Shown here piece after piece: positions 28,906 to 39,410 of a DNA stretch of 64,000 nucleotides (position 1 is the first letter of the stretch; every line of letters begins with the position of its first letter). The position numbers were made by a program, and so were the translations under genes. The notes under the pieces are model-generated. The model was not told where the DNA came from. It made no database searches and was given only the letters and a program-made list of their open reading frames with translations. Origin of the DNA: Acinetobacter rudis (GTDB lineage Bacteria > Pseudomonadota > Gammaproteobacteria > Pseudomonadales > Moraxellaceae); assembly GCF_031157835.1 (NCBI RefSeq), contig NZ_JAVIDR010000016.1, forward strand, positions 1 through 64,000. Reading direction: 5' to 3'.

Positions 28906-28940
28906 TAAAAAACCACCTTAATGAGTAAGGTGGTTTTTTA
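28906..28940. terminator. Bidirectional terminator
   Basis: AAAAAACCACCTTA pairs with TAAGGTGGTTTTTT around ATGAG, flanked by A- and T-runs. It serves both the small exported protein gene and the converging lipoprotein gene. Confidence 0.9.
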
Positions 28941-28960
28941 CTATATAGCGTTTGGATGAC

Positions 28961-29878
28961 TTAAGAATTTTTCTTCAGTACTTGCCAAACGTTATAACGA
29001 TTCTGTTTTTCAATTTCCGTAATCAGACGATCTGCAACTTCTGCTTCTTCAGGGTATTTAACTTTGTAGTTTTTCAAAGTTTGAATGGCATTTTTCTTTT
29101 GTTCCATTCCCATAAAGTTGTTTGCAGAAGAAAGATAAGCTTCTTGCATACCAGCTTTCATTGCACGGTCAAGATAAGGCATAGCCTCACGTTGGCCACC
29201 ACCTTCTGAAAGAGAGAAACCGAACCATAAGTTTGTTTCTGGATCATCTTTATTAATTTTTAAAATACGTTGAGCATACTTTAGAGATTTAGTGGTGTAG
29301 GAAGAGCCTAGATCAAGGTTACGTCCCATTACACTGGCTTTAAATGCACGAATAAGAATATCAAAAGAAGCTTTGTCATTTGCTGCTAATTGATCAAGTT
29401 GAGTTGACACTTCTTTCAATTTACTTTCAAAACCTTTACGTTCCATACGATCGGTAAATTGAGGTGGGTAGTGACGTGCTTTACCTTCAACCATTTGCAA
29501 AAAGTCATCAATATTGGTGATGTCAATTTCATTGTCACCAGCCAACACAGCATATTTCATTGCACGTTGTTGTGAATTAATCGTTGGAATAATTAATTTA
29601 TTAGTATCTAAAAGTAATTTTTGGCTTGGATTCTCAGGATGGCTAACTTCCATTTTTGCTACGGATTGAGCAGCAGCTTTTTTTAGATCTAATTCAAAAG
29701 CAGGCGGCTCTGCATAGTTAAATGGGTTAAGTGCATAAAATGGAGGGGTTAAATCTGGTTCTGTAAAGACAATTTGGCTGCTATTTGATTGTTGTTTCAC
29801 TGGCCCTGAACTACATGCGGTGAGTAATAAGGCAGCAAACAGGCTGTATGCCAAGGGCTTAAGAGTCATAAAATTCAT
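28961..29878 (-). CDS. TPR-like lipoprotein
   Basis: A 305-residue predicted lipoprotein. A signal peptide with lipobox LLTAC is followed by SSGPVKQQ. The mature body is helical; the C-terminal 100 residues (ETNLWFGFSLSEGGGQREAMPYLDRAMKAGMQEAYLSSANNFMGMEQKKNAIQTLKNY) read like two or three TPR-type repeats. These suggest a periplasmic scaffold, but no specific partner is evident. Start may be M1 (29878) or M4 (29869). Alone on the minus strand next to its terminator. Confidence 0.76.
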   Translation of the reverse strand: MNFMTLKPLAYSLFAALLLTACSSGPVKQQSNSSQIVFTEPDLTPPFYALNPFNYAEPPAFELDLKKAAAQSVAKMEVSHPENPSQKLLLDTNKLIIPTINSQQRAMKYAVLAGDNEIDITNIDDFLQMVEGKARHYPPQFTDRMERKGFESKLKEVSTQLDQLAANDKASFDILIRAFKASVMGRNLDLGSSYTTKSLKYAQRILKINKDDPETNLWFGFSLSEGGGQREAMPYLDRAMKAGMQEAYLSSANNFMGMEQKKNAIQTLKNYKVKYPEEAEVADRLITEIEKQNRYNVWQVLKKNS

Positions 29879-30042
29879 CCAGATAGTTTTTTTTGAATCG
29901 AAAATTGTTGATGTCGCTCAGTCTATGAAAAGAACCTAAAACATGCAACTTTAAAAGCGAAACATTATTAAAAAACATACATTAGGTTGTAATTATTCTT
30001 GTAATGTATTTTCCTTTTGGTTGAATTTAAACGACGAAAAAC

Positions 30043-30074
30043 AAAAAAATGGCCCAATTTGAGTGTTGGGCCAT
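30043..30074 (-). terminator. Terminator of the dnaE-trmJ-cysE unit
   Basis: On the minus strand ATGGCCCAA pairs with TTGGGCCAT around an eight-base loop and is followed by seven T. Confidence 0.9.
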
Positions 30075-30103
30075 TATTTATAAGTAGGTAATTTAAGAAT
30101 AGC

Positions 30104-30928
30104 TTAGTTCTTATCTTTTTGTGCTTCGCATTCACGGCGAATGTCAGCAAGTACTTTTAGCTCTTCATCACTGAGTTCATGCTCACTATCTTGCTCGGTC
30201 TGTTTAAAGTTTGGATCTAGCTGCGATAGGTGTGCACAAAGTTGATTCATACGTTGTTCAGTATAAGCAAGGCGATCTAGCAGAACGCGCATGCCCTCAA
30301 AAACAGGGTCGGCAAGGTTAGGTGTTGCAGCATAAGCTTGGAACTTGGCTTTTTCATCGTGGTGGGCCAAGTCATGTTGAACTTCAGGCGCTGTTTCTAT
30401 TTGATCTTTCATTTGATCTTTGTAGATAAAGCGCGCTGGGCTACCCACGGCAGTCACGCCTGGTGGAATTGCTTTAGTAACGACTGTATTTGATCCAACT
30501 TTGGCATTTTTGCCAACAGTGAACGGGCCTAGAATTTTAGCACCAGCACCGACAACCACACCATCTTCAAGTGTAGGGTGACGTTTGCCTTTATTCCATG
30601 TGGTACCACCGAGGGTAACGCCGTGGTACAGCGTGACATCATCACCAATTTCGGCTGTTTCACCAATCACAACGCCCATACCATGGTCGATAAAAAAACG
30701 ACGACCAATTTTAGCGCCAGGATGAATTTCAATACCAGTAACAAAACGACTAAATGAAGATAAAACTCGTGCTGAGGTTTTACACTCTTTCTTCCATAGC
30801 TCATGTGCGACACGATGCATCATTAATGCATGAATCCCCGGGTAAGTGGTCAGTACTTCTAGACGATTACGTGCGGCTGGATCTCGCGCGAAGACAGCTT
30901 GAACGTCTTCTTTGAGCTGTTTAAGCAT
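30104..30928 (-). CDS. cysE: Serine O-acetyltransferase
   Basis: Makes O-acetylserine from serine and acetyl-CoA, the first step of cysteine synthesis. The 274 residues hold an N-terminal helical part ([22 protein letters not shown]) and the left-handed beta-helix hexapeptide repeats from about residue 70: [41 protein letters not shown], then [25 protein letters not shown] is near 180. The ATG at 30928 has GAGGA upstream; its first base overlaps the last base of the trmJ stop, so coupling is likely. The longer start at 30964 lies inside trmJ. Confidence 0.95.
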   Translation of the reverse strand: MLKQLKEDVQAVFARDPAARNRLEVLTTYPGIHALMMHRVAHELWKKECKTSARVLSSFSRFVTGIEIHPGAKIGRRFFIDHGMGVVIGETAEIGDDVTLYHGVTLGGTTWNKGKRHPTLEDGVVVGAGAKILGPFTVGKNAKVGSNTVVTKAIPPGVTAVGSPARFIYKDQMKDQIETAPEVQHDLAHHDEKAKFQAYAATPNLADPVFEGMRVLLDRLAYTEQRMNQLCAHLSQLDPNFKQTEQDSEHELSDEELKVLADIRRECEAQKDKN

Positions 30929-31767
30929 TAGTTTTGATCCTCTCGATGAGTTGATTTTTTCCATGAGCCATTACTTAGGGCTTGTACGCGGGTAAAAACA
31001 CCACGAAGTAAATGATATTCCATACGATCTAATTGTATACGTCCAAAAAGGCGACGCAAGCGTAAAGGTAATAATCTTGGATTTTCTGGGTCAAAAAATT
31101 CAATATCTGCCAACATTTGTTGCATATGTGGGTAAAATTGCTGCATTTGCTGTTGAGTAACCAGTGGTTCATCCCAATGCATTTCTAGTTCATCTGTCAC
31201 TGGCATAGCGGAATCATGTTCTTGCTCAGCTATTGTAGCGCGTTCGATTGTAGCCATTCGCATCTCATAGCATACGATTTGAATAGCTTGAGCAACATTA
31301 AGTACGCCATAGTCATTATTAACTGGAATAGTCAGGTGATAGTTGGCTAAGGCCAGTTCTTCGTTGGTTAGTCCTCGATCTTCACGACCAAACAAAATAG
31401 CAACTTCTTGTTGTTTTTCATCTATAGCTTGTGTTGCGAGTTTTGCTGCAGGTCTAACATCAAGTAAAGGCCATGGAATTGTGCGGCTACGTGCGCTGGT
31501 ACCAAAGACTAAATGACATTCAGCAATAGCCTCTTCAATGCTAGATACAACCTCAATATGTTCAATTAGATCTGTCGCGCCAGCGGCAAGTGCATCAATA
31601 TCGGGATGTGGATAGGTTTTTGGAGCAACAAGAACCAGTTTGGAAAGCCCCATCGTTTTCATGGCGCGTAAAGCACTACCAATATTTGCTGGTAATGTGG
31701 TGTTTACCATAACGATACGGACATGTGCCAACTGTGTGGACACAGTGGCATTGTCAAAATTTTGCAT
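30928..31767 (-). CDS. trmJ: tRNA (cytidine/uridine-2'-O-)-methyltransferase TrmJ
   Basis: A SPOUT-class methyltransferase that modifies position 32 of tRNAs with SAM. Motifs are [52 protein letters not shown] and the knot strand [17 protein letters not shown]. Residues 170-279 form a C-terminal extension ([17 protein letters not shown]) seen in TrmJ. 279 residues, usual length for the family in this group. It lies 42 bases after dnaE and is followed by cysE with a one-base overlap. Confidence 0.93.
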   Translation of the reverse strand: MQNFDNATVSTQLAHVRIVMVNTTLPANIGSALRAMKTMGLSKLVLVAPKTYPHPDIDALAAGATDLIEHIEVVSSIEEAIAECHLVFGTSARSRTIPWPLLDVRPAAKLATQAIDEKQQEVAILFGREDRGLTNEELALANYHLTIPVNNDYGVLNVAQAIQIVCYEMRMATIERATIAEQEHDSAMPVTDELEMHWDEPLVTQQQMQQFYPHMQQMLADIEFFDPENPRLLPLRLRRLFGRIQLDRMEYHLLRGVFTRVQALSNGSWKKSTHREDQN

Positions 31768-31809
31768 AATTATTCCAGAGAACGAATGTGATAATGATCC
31801 ATTTGGGGA

Positions 31810-34800
31810 TTAGGAGTACTGTGAGATTTCTGCTTGATAAAGATCCATAGCTTCATCCATACTCATTTCTGGGGGTGCAGAGGCAGGTACTACAGGGCTT
31901 GAATCAGCAGCTTTAGCGGCTTTAGACTTCACTTGATATTCAACATGAATTGCCTCTTTACCAAAATAGTCGCGTAATTTACTAAGTAACTCATCTGTTG
32001 GAGTAATTAACCAATCACTTGCTAGATGCACTTCAGTAGAAGCGTAGGCATAATCTAAAAGCAGCTGTAAAGGGATGTGTTGACAGGAGTCCACATGACA
32101 AAAAGGTTGAATTATTTGTTTGAGATCTTGTGCTAAAGATGGGCTGCACAGATCAGCATCTAGTTGAATTTTAATTGCATTGGCACGTTTTTGACGAATT
32201 TCATTGAGTGAGAATGCTTTGGTTAAGCGTCCCATTGGACGGTCGAAACCTTCACGTTCATAAATTTCACCTTCAATAACAACTACTTTTTCAGGTTGTA
32301 CTATATCTTTGAAACGTTGAAAACGTTCATGGTTGGCAGAAACTTCGATACGCGCTGTACCATCATCAAGCGTAATCATCATACGGTTGGGGAAGTTGGC
32401 AACATCAATCACCAAACCAGCAAATACCGTAGTTACTCCTCTACGGGTAGGTGTGAGTTCATTGATTTTATTAGGAATAAAAGCTTTTAATTCGGTTTTA
32501 TAAACATCAATTGGATGGCCTGTTAGATATAAGCCTAAAGTGTCTTTTTCACCTTTTAGACGAACTTCATCGCTCCATGGTTTAAGAGGTTTAAGCGGTT
32601 TGCGTTGTACCTCTTCAACTTCACCGAATAAGTCCATCATACCAGTTTCACGGTTACTACGTGCTTGATCTGCTGCTTGAACAGCTTCTGGTAGTTGAGC
32701 CATTAAACTAGAACGTTCGAGTCCGAGACAGTCCAGTGCTCCAGCGCGAATTAAGGCTTCTAATGTACGTTTATTGATTTTCTTTAAATCGATTCGATGA
32801 CAGAAGTCAAAGAGATCTTTATAGGCGCCATCACGCTGACGTGATTCAATGACTGATTGCATGGCTTGTTCACCAACGCCCTTAATTGCACCTAAGCCAT
32901 AGACAATCGTGGCTGGATCACTGGCATGGAAGCGGTAAAGTGACATGTTGACAGAAGGAGGGAGTACCTCTAAACCATTTTCACGACAGTCATCAATTAA
33001 AAATACCACGCTGTCTGTATTTTGCATTTCAGAAGACATTACTGCTGACATAAATTCAGCTGGATAATGTGCTTTTAACCACGCCGTTTGATAGGCAACA
33101 AGTGCATAGGCTGCAGCATGTGATTTGTTAAAACCATAGCCAGCAAATTTTTCCATATAGTCAAAAATATGGTTGGCTGTTGCTTCATCAATTTCTTTTT
33201 TTGCAGCACCTTCAATAAAGATTTGACGTTGTTTAACCATTTCTTCAGGTTTTTTCTTACCCATGGCTCGACGTAATAAATCTGCCCCACCCAGTGTATA
33301 ACCTGCACAATATTGTGCAGCCTGCATAACCTGTTCCTGATAAACCATAATGCCGTATGTTGGTTCAAGTACACCTTCAAGTAGTGGGTGTAGGTATTCA
33401 AACTCTCCACCATGCATACGATGGATAAAGTCAGGAATAAGGTCCATAGGGCCTGGACGATATAAAGATACAAAGGCAATAATCTCTTCAAACTTACTTG
33501 GGCGCGCTTCTTTTAACATGCGTTTCATGCCCACGGATTCAAACTGGAATACCGCTGTAGTGTTTGCATCTGCGAAAATGTTATACGCCTGTTTATCATC
33601 TAAAGGAATTTTTTCAATAACAACAGGTGTGCTAACGTCACTTCGTTTATTGATGTTTTGCAATGCATCTTCAATTACTGTTAAGTTACGTAAACCTAAA
33701 AAGTCAAATTTGACTAGGCCTGCTGACTCAACATCATCTTTGTCGAATTGCGCAACGCGGTTAGTACCATCTTCATCACATAATACGGCTGAGAAGTCCG
33801 TAATTTTGGTTGGTGCAATGACTACACCACCAGCGTGTTTACCTGTATTTCGGGTAATACCTTCAAGTTTTAAGGCCATTTCCCAGATTTCTGCCGCATC
33901 ATCATTGTCTGGGTTAGATGGGTTAGTCACAATGTCATGGAGCTGTGGCTCCATTTCAATGGCCCCTTTTAAATCGATACCTAGTGGTTTGGTTGGCACC
34001 ATTTTAGAGATACGGTCTGCTAGGCCATAAGATTTACCTAGTACACGAGCCACATCGCGGATTGCTCCTTTGGCAGCCATGGTTCCAAAAGTAGCAATCT
34101 GTGAAACAGCATCACGTCCGTAGTGTCTTGATACATAATCAATGACTTTATCTCGACCTGCAATACAAAAGTCAACGTCAAAGTCTGGCATTGAGACACG
34201 TTCTGGATTTAAGAAACGTTCAAAAAGTAAGTCATAGCGTAGCGGATCTAAGTCTGTGATTTTAAGACTATAAGCAACCAATGAACCTGCACCTGAACCA
34301 CGTCCAGGACCTACTGGAACGCCATTACCTTTAGACCATTGAATAAAGTCCATGACAATGAGGAAATAACCTGGAAAACCCATGTTGTTAATAATATTGA
34401 TTTCATAGGCAAGCCGTTCATCATAAGGTTTACGTACTTCAGCCCAATCTTCATCGCGTTGTTCAACGGGGTAGAGTACCGCGAGACGTTCTTCCAAGCC
34501 TTCTTCAGAAATATGTTCAAAGAAGGTATTAATGGTATGACCTTCAGGGATTGGATAGTCTGGTAAGTGATAAGTACCAAGTTTAAGTGAAACATTACAT
34601 CGTTTTGCAATATTTACAGTGTTTGTGATTGCACTTGGAATATCTGCAAATAGCTCAGACATTTGCGCAGTCGTTTTTAAATATTGTTCCGTGCTATATA
34701 AGCGCGGTCTGCGGTTATCTCCGAGTACATACCCATCTGCAATACAGACTCGCGCTTCATGGGCTTCAAAGTCTTCTGGCGCAATAAAATGTACATCATT

Positions 34801-35370
34801 ATCTGCGACTACACCTATTTGATATTTGTGTGCAAGTAATAGTGCTTGTTGAATAAATTCTTCTTCTTGAGGACGATCTGTGCGACTTAAAGCAAAATAA
34901 ACACGATCAGAAAATTTTTCCAACCATGCTTCTAATAAGGGTTCAGCTTTTTGAGGGTTGGAAGAGCAGAGTAGTTTGCCGACATCACTATGTTGACCAA
35001 GTAAAACAATTTGGCCTTCTGCTTGATCTAAAATCCATTGCTTATCCACACAGGGGATACTGAGCTGTTGACCCTCAATAAAGCCGCGTGACACAAGCTC
35101 AGTCAGGCTTCGCCAACCAGTATTGGTCATGGCCAGTAAACGAACTCGATGGTCTGCGTCATTGAGACGGATAGTGCTACCCAGTATTGGTTTTATACCT
35201 TTAGAGAGACAGCTACGATAAAATTTTACTGCTGCATGCAAATTTGACAAATCTGTCATGGCTAAGGCGGGCATATTATCAGCTGCAGTTGCTTTAATAA
35301 GATCAGGTATACGCACAATCGACTCAGTGATCGAAAACTCTGTATGCGTACCAAGATGAACAAACTGCAT
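31810..35370 (-). CDS. dnaE: DNA polymerase III alpha subunit
   Basis: The replicative polymerase catalytic subunit, 1186 residues. An N-terminal PHP domain (FVHLGTHTEFSITES... DLSNLHAAVKFYRSCLSKGIKPILG), a C-family polymerase palm with the first two catalytic Asp in MPDFDVDFCIAGR and the third in VKFDFLGLRNL, fingers, HhH and OB-fold (VTTVFAGLVIDVANFPNRMMITLDDG) and a C-terminal domain can be read. The ATG at 35370 has AAGGAT upstream and matches the family start MQFVHL; the in-frame ATG at 35400 would add ten residues. First gene of the likely unit dnaE-trmJ-cysE. Confidence 0.97.
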   Translation of the reverse strand: MQFVHLGTHTEFSITESIVRIPDLIKATAADNMPALAMTDLSNLHAAVKFYRSCLSKGIKPILGSTIRLNDADHRVRLLAMTNTGWRSLTELVSRGFIEGQQLSIPCVDKQWILDQAEGQIVLLGQHSDVGKLLCSSNPQKAEPLLEAWLEKFSDRVYFALSRTDRPQEEEFIQQALLLAHKYQIGVVADNDVHFIAPEDFEAHEARVCIADGYVLGDNRRPRLYSTEQYLKTTAQMSELFADIPSAITNTVNIAKRCNVSLKLGTYHLPDYPIPEGHTINTFFEHISEEGLEERLAVLYPVEQRDEDWAEVRKPYDERLAYEINIINNMGFPGYFLIVMDFIQWSKGNGVPVGPGRGSGAGSLVAYSLKITDLDPLRYDLLFERFLNPERVSMPDFDVDFCIAGRDKVIDYVSRHYGRDAVSQIATFGTMAAKGAIRDVARVLGKSYGLADRISKMVPTKPLGIDLKGAIEMEPQLHDIVTNPSNPDNDDAAEIWEMALKLEGITRNTGKHAGGVVIAPTKITDFSAVLCDEDGTNRVAQFDKDDVESAGLVKFDFLGLRNLTVIEDALQNINKRSDVSTPVVIEKIPLDDKQAYNIFADANTTAVFQFESVGMKRMLKEARPSKFEEIIAFVSLYRPGPMDLIPDFIHRMHGGEFEYLHPLLEGVLEPTYGIMVYQEQVMQAAQYCAGYTLGGADLLRRAMGKKKPEEMVKQRQIFIEGAAKKEIDEATANHIFDYMEKFAGYGFNKSHAAAYALVAYQTAWLKAHYPAEFMSAVMSSEMQNTDSVVFLIDDCRENGLEVLPPSVNMSLYRFHASDPATIVYGLGAIKGVGEQAMQSVIESRQRDGAYKDLFDFCHRIDLKKINKRTLEALIRAGALDCLGLERSSLMAQLPEAVQAADQARSNRETGMMDLFGEVEEVQRKPLKPLKPWSDEVRLKGEKDTLGLYLTGHPIDVYKTELKAFIPNKINELTPTRRGVTTVFAGLVIDVANFPNRMMITLDDGTARIEVSANHERFQRFKDIVQPEKVVVIEGEIYEREGFDRPMGRLTKAFSLNEIRQKRANAIKIQLDADLCSPSLAQDLKQIIQPFCHVDSCQHIPLQLLLDYAYASTEVHLASDWLITPTDELLSKLRDYFGKEAIHVEYQVKSKAAKAADSSPVVPASAPPEMSMDEAMDLYQAEISQYS

Positions 35371-35552
35371 AGATAAATCCTTGATGAAAACCGCGAGCAT
35401 TTTAGCATGCTCTGTCTAATCAGTGCAGTTTAGCGATCATTTTTAGCTTATTGTTGCTACGTAAATGGTGTTTATTTGTTGGCAAGTCAAAAAAAAATCA
35501 ATAAGATAATTCTACTTTGGACAGATGTTTACAAATTCAGATCAGGACATAT

Positions 35553-36467
35553 ATGAAGATTAAGACTCTAGCACTTGCCGTATTATTGGCTTGTTCCACT
35601 GCCACAACAGTATATGCTGCAGAACAAGTAGACTATAGCCCTAAACTTGTACAATTAGCGACGAAGGGCGATGCTCAGGCACAATATGATCTTGGTGAAG
35701 CATATTACCAAGGCTATGGTGTTGAAGAAGATGAAGAACAAGCCTTTAAATGGTATCAAAAAGCAGCAGCAAAAGGTCAGCTAGATGCAATTTATTCAAT
35801 TGGCTATATGTATGACGAAGGTCAGTATGTAGACGAAAATAACGTTGAAGCAGTGAAGTGGTACACTAAGGCTGCAGAAAAAGGTCATTTACTTGCGCAG
35901 TATGCTTTAGGTTATATACTTGAAGATGGCGAGGATGGTGTAAAAGCTGATCCTAAGAAGTCTATGTATTGGTTGTTAAAAGCTGCAGATGGTGGACAGG
36001 CTGATGCTCAGTTCCATGTTGGATATAATTATGAAAATGCCGTTTCTGTAAAAGAAGATCTACCTAAGGCAATTCGTTATTATAAAAAAGCAATTGAACA
36101 AAATCATAACAAGGCAATGAATAATCTTGGCTTAATGTACCAAGAAGGTCGTGGTGTAACTCAGAATTATGCTGAAGCATTACGTCTATATAAAGAAGCT
36201 GCCGATAATTATGATAATGAAGTTGCGATGTCAAATTTAGCTGAACTTTATGAAAAAGGTTTAGGTACTAAAAAGGATTATCGTTTAGCTGCTGATTATT
36301 ATGAAAAAGCGGTTGAAAATGGTGATGTTGATGCCCTAGACAAACTCTCTAAGTTGTATGAAACAGGTGGATTTGGCCTTAAGAAAAACTTACGTAAAGC
36401 AAAAGAGTATGCTGAGTCTTACTCACGTAATGCGGAAGCTTATGCAGAAGAAGCTGTTGCAGAGTAA
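35553..36467 (+). CDS. Exported Sel1-repeat protein
   Basis: A 304-residue exported protein. Signal peptide MKIKTLALAVLLACSTATTVYA is cut before AEQVDYS. Residues 35-295 are about seven Sel1 repeats (A-Q-x-x-L-G-x-x-Y-x-x-G-x-G-V-x-x-D-x-x-x-A-x-x-W-Y-x-K-A-A), beginning AQYDLGEAYYQGYGVEED. Such proteins are periplasmic scaffolds; many are involved in surface or exopolysaccharide assembly, but no specific role is visible. The ATG at 35553 is chosen over the in-frame 35517 because it starts the signal peptide. Terminator at 36501-36538. Confidence 0.88.
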   Translation: MKIKTLALAVLLACSTATTVYAAEQVDYSPKLVQLATKGDAQAQYDLGEAYYQGYGVEEDEEQAFKWYQKAAAKGQLDAIYSIGYMYDEGQYVDENNVEAVKWYTKAAEKGHLLAQYALGYILEDGEDGVKADPKKSMYWLLKAADGGQADAQFHVGYNYENAVSVKEDLPKAIRYYKKAIEQNHNKAMNNLGLMYQEGRGVTQNYAEALRLYKEAADNYDNEVAMSNLAELYEKGLGTKKDYRLAADYYEKAVENGDVDALDKLSKLYETGGFGLKKNLRKAKEYAESYSRNAEAYAEEAVAE

Positions 36468-36500
36468 GTGATTTAGTTTGTAACACACTTAGATTTATTT

Positions 36501-36538
36501 AAAAATGCCGTAACATGTATACACGTTACGGCATTTTT
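36501..36538 (+). terminator. Intrinsic terminator after the Sel1 gene
   Basis: AAAAATGCCGTAAC pairs perfectly with GTTACGGCATTTTT around ATGTATACAC. Confidence 0.93.
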
Positions 36539-36709
36539 GTATCTTGTTCTTTTGAAATTGAGATTAAAAGTTTAACGAGATTTACAGTGATTTTTAGTGA
36601 AAAACAACGAAATATAAGGCATGAGTTGGGATGACTCAAATGATATTTTTTAACTTTTAATTTCAATACATCCATTTGTTGAGCATTAAAGCATTTAAAG
36701 GAATTTTAT

Positions 36710-38695
36710 ATGAATAATAGACAAATAATGATCATCCTCAGTGTTTCGGTGAGTATGCTTTTACCTGTATTGAGTCATGCAAAAGATAAAATGCTAGCCA
36801 TGAATCAAAATCTAGTCATCGATATTCATCCATCACGTTGTATTGATTACCAGCAACAAAAGAAAGTTCAAAAACAATCACATAATGCAGTTGCTGACCT
36901 AGCACTTCCTGAACCAGCTTCGGGTTATCGTGCTGATATTCAGGCCAAATATGCCAGCCGCTATATGGCGGTTGCGAACAGTCCACTAGCCACTCAAGCT
37001 GGATGCGAGGTCTTGGCTGCTGGTGGTTCAGCAATTGACGCAGCTATTGCAATACAAGCTGTTTTAGGTTTAGTAGAGCCACAGTCGAGTAGTATTGCTG
37101 GCAGTGCATTTATGGTGTATTACGATGCAAAAACACAAAAGGTGAGTAGTTATGATGGACGTGAAACAGCACCCGCAAAAGCAACGCCTTATTATCTACT
37201 GAGACAAAATCAATCGGATATACATTCGGCGGCTCCAGTACCTTCTGCACGGCGAAGTGGGCGTTCAATTGGGGTGCCAGGTGTGATGAAAATGTTTGAA
37301 ATGGCACATAAAGAGCACGGTCATCTTGCTTGGCGAGGCTTATTTAATCGAGCTATTGATTTATCTACTCATGGTTTTACGGTCCCTCAACGTTTAGCCA
37401 ATGCAATTGAAGTGAATCGTCAAGAATTGCAGCTTGATGCAAATGCAGTGAAAACCTATTTCAGAGCCAATGGTCAGCCATATCTAGAGGGAGATAAGAT
37501 GACAAATCATGCTTATGCCCATTCTTTAACTCAAATTGCACAACAAGGTGCTGAGGCGATGTATCGTGGCCCCATGGCAAAACATATTGTTGCTAAAGCT
37601 CAGCAAAGAATTGGTGATGACAAAGCTCGAACAGCAATTACCCCCAGTTTGATGACTCTGCATGATCTTGCTCAATATAAGGCAATTAAACGAGATGCAA
37701 TATGTGATACTTATCGTGATCGTTATTATATCTGTACTATGCCACCTCCATCTTCAGGCGGTATTGCCGTGCTACAAAGCCTAGGTATATTAGAAAATTT
37801 TGACTTACAAGCCTATCCACCTCAGCAGATTGAAAACGAAGGGGGTATTCCAAATGTAATGGCAGTGCATCTTATTGCAGAAGCTGAACGTTTGGCCTAT
37901 GCCGACCGTGATAAGTATGTGGCTGATCCTGATTTTGTGGCTTTACCAGGTCAGGGGAGTACAAGTTTAATAAACAAATATTATTTAAAACAACGAGCTG
38001 CATTGATTGATCTCAATCACTCTATGGGGATTGCAAAAGCAGGAGAGTTTGGCTCTAATTTAAAATTAGGGCAGGATCAAACTCAAGAACATGGCACAAC
38101 TCAGATTACAGTGGTCGATGCTTATGGTAATGTTTCGTCAGTCACCAGTACTGTTGAGTCGAGTATGGGCTCTTTTCATATGGTTGATGGATTTTTATTA
38201 AGTAATCAGCTTACTGATTTTGCGGCTAATCCTGTAGATGATCAAGGGATGATGTTGGCCAATCGAGTACAGGCCAATAAGCGCCCACGCAGTACTATGG
38301 CACCGACCTTAGTCTTTAGAGGAACTCAAGTTGGGGACTTCTATATTGCTACTGGTTCACCAGGGGGTGGAACAATCATACAATTTGTAGTGAAAAATTT
38401 AGTTGCAATGCTAGATTGGGATCTTGATCCACAGCAGGCCAATGCCATGATTAATTTTGGTGCTATGAATAGTGTTCAAACCAATATAGATCATTCTAAT
38501 GAAAAGTTGGCTTTACAAGATTTGGTGAAGGGATTAGAAGCCAAAGGTCATGTAGTGAATAAAAATGCTCAAACCAGTGGCGTATCAACGATTATGCGAA
38601 CAACTCAATTGTATAATGGCCAGATGACTCAAAAACTTATAGGAGGTGTTGATCCTCGCCGTGAAGGTGTTGCTTTGGGAGATGGTGGCAAATAA
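36710..38695 (+). CDS. ggt: Gamma-glutamyltransferase
   Basis: A periplasmic N-terminal nucleophile hydrolase that cleaves the gamma-glutamyl bond of glutathione and transfers or hydrolyses it. After a signal peptide (to about SHA|KDKM) come VANSPLATQAGCEVLAAGGSAIDAAIA and the nucleophile Thr in EHGTTQITVVDAYGNVSSVTSTVE, where self-cleavage makes the two subunits, then MAPTLVFRG and ATGSPGGGTIIQ. At 661 residues it is longer than the E. coli enzyme (580), mostly by an N-terminal extension rich in Gln, Lys and His. AAAGGAATTTTAT precedes the ATG. Single gene. Confidence 0.95.
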   Translation: MNNRQIMIILSVSVSMLLPVLSHAKDKMLAMNQNLVIDIHPSRCIDYQQQKKVQKQSHNAVADLALPEPASGYRADIQAKYASRYMAVANSPLATQAGCEVLAAGGSAIDAAIAIQAVLGLVEPQSSSIAGSAFMVYYDAKTQKVSSYDGRETAPAKATPYYLLRQNQSDIHSAAPVPSARRSGRSIGVPGVMKMFEMAHKEHGHLAWRGLFNRAIDLSTHGFTVPQRLANAIEVNRQELQLDANAVKTYFRANGQPYLEGDKMTNHAYAHSLTQIAQQGAEAMYRGPMAKHIVAKAQQRIGDDKARTAITPSLMTLHDLAQYKAIKRDAICDTYRDRYYICTMPPPSSGGIAVLQSLGILENFDLQAYPPQQIENEGGIPNVMAVHLIAEAERLAYADRDKYVADPDFVALPGQGSTSLINKYYLKQRAALIDLNHSMGIAKAGEFGSNLKLGQDQTQEHGTTQITVVDAYGNVSSVTSTVESSMGSFHMVDGFLLSNQLTDFAANPVDDQGMMLANRVQANKRPRSTMAPTLVFRGTQVGDFYIATGSPGGGTIIQFVVKNLVAMLDWDLDPQQANAMINFGAMNSVQTNIDHSNEKLALQDLVKGLEAKGHVVNKNAQTSGVSTIMRTTQLYNGQMTQKLIGGVDPRREGVALGDGGK

Positions 38696-38740
38696 GTCGG
38701 AGTAGTGGTCAAATTTAACTTTAGGTTATAACAGATAATA

Positions 38741-38772
38741 AAACAAAAGCGACCTTAGGATCGCTTTTGTTT
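38741..38772. terminator. Bidirectional terminator between ggt and the isochorismatase-type gene
   Basis: AAACAAAAGCGA pairs with TCGCTTTTGTTT around CCTTAGGA; A- and T-runs on both sides. Confidence 0.9.
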
Positions 38773-38783
38773 TTAATAATGTA

Positions 38784-39410
38784 TTATGACTGGTTATGAT
38801 TTTGATTGTAGCTGTTCATAAGATTACGGTAGTCTGGAATATGATTACTAAATAGAGTCGCTAGACCTTCGACATCATTACGCCAATCACGATGTAATTC
38901 ACATGCTGCACCGAACCAAGTCATGAGTTGGGCACCTGCATTCGACATACGATCCCAAGCAGAATCACGAGTGAGCTGGTTGAATGTTCCAGAAGCATCA
39001 GTGATGACAAATACATCAAAATCTTCAGCAAGTGCAGAAAGTGCAGGAAAGGCAACACAAACTTCAGTTACAACACCTGCAATAATCAGTTGTTTTTTCC
39101 CTGTTGCTTTAACTGCTTGTACGAAGTCTTCATTATCCCAAGCATTGATTTGTCCTGGGCGAGCAATATAGGGTGCATCTGGGAACATGTCTTTTAGTTC
39201 AGGAACAAGTGGACCATTAGGGCCTTGTTCAAAACTTGTAGTTAAAATAGTTGGTAAGTTGAAATATTTTGCAGCAGCAGCTAGAGCAAGTACATTATTT
39301 TTAAATTTATCAGGATCGATATCGCGAACTAATGAAAGCAGACCTGTTTGATGATCAACTAAAAGTACTGCTGCATTATCTTTATCTAAACGTACATAAT
39401 TTTTAGCCAT
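38784..39410 (-). CDS. Isochorismatase-family hydrolase, YcaC-like
   Basis: A cysteine hydrolase of 208 residues. The catalytic Asp is in VLLVDHQTGLL, Lys in VKATGKKQLIIAG and Cys in VTEVCVAFPALSA, with the cis-peptide in GVVTEVCV. The overall pattern matches E. coli YcaC, of unknown substrate. Converges on ggt with a shared terminator. A TACCAATATG leader has only a weak ribosome binding site. Confidence 0.85.
   Translation of the reverse strand: MAKNYVRLDKDNAAVLLVDHQTGLLSLVRDIDPDKFKNNVLALAAAAKYFNLPTILTTSFEQGPNGPLVPELKDMFPDAPYIARPGQINAWDNEDFVQAVKATGKKQLIIAGVVTEVCVAFPALSALAEDFDVFVITDASGTFNQLTRDSAWDRMSNAGAQLMTWFGAACELHRDWRNDVEGLATLFSNHIPDYRNLMNSYNQNHNQS

Noticed and set aside
29968..30150. 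60-residue minus-strand frame over the terminator of the dnaE unit
   Set aside because: It overlaps the cysE end and a clear terminator stem; no start signal.
32296..32490. Frames on the plus strand within dnaE
   Set aside because: Shadows of dnaE.
33350..34030. 226-residue open frame antisense to dnaE
   Set aside because: It follows the codon structure of dnaE in another frame and has no start signal; dnaE is clearly the gene.
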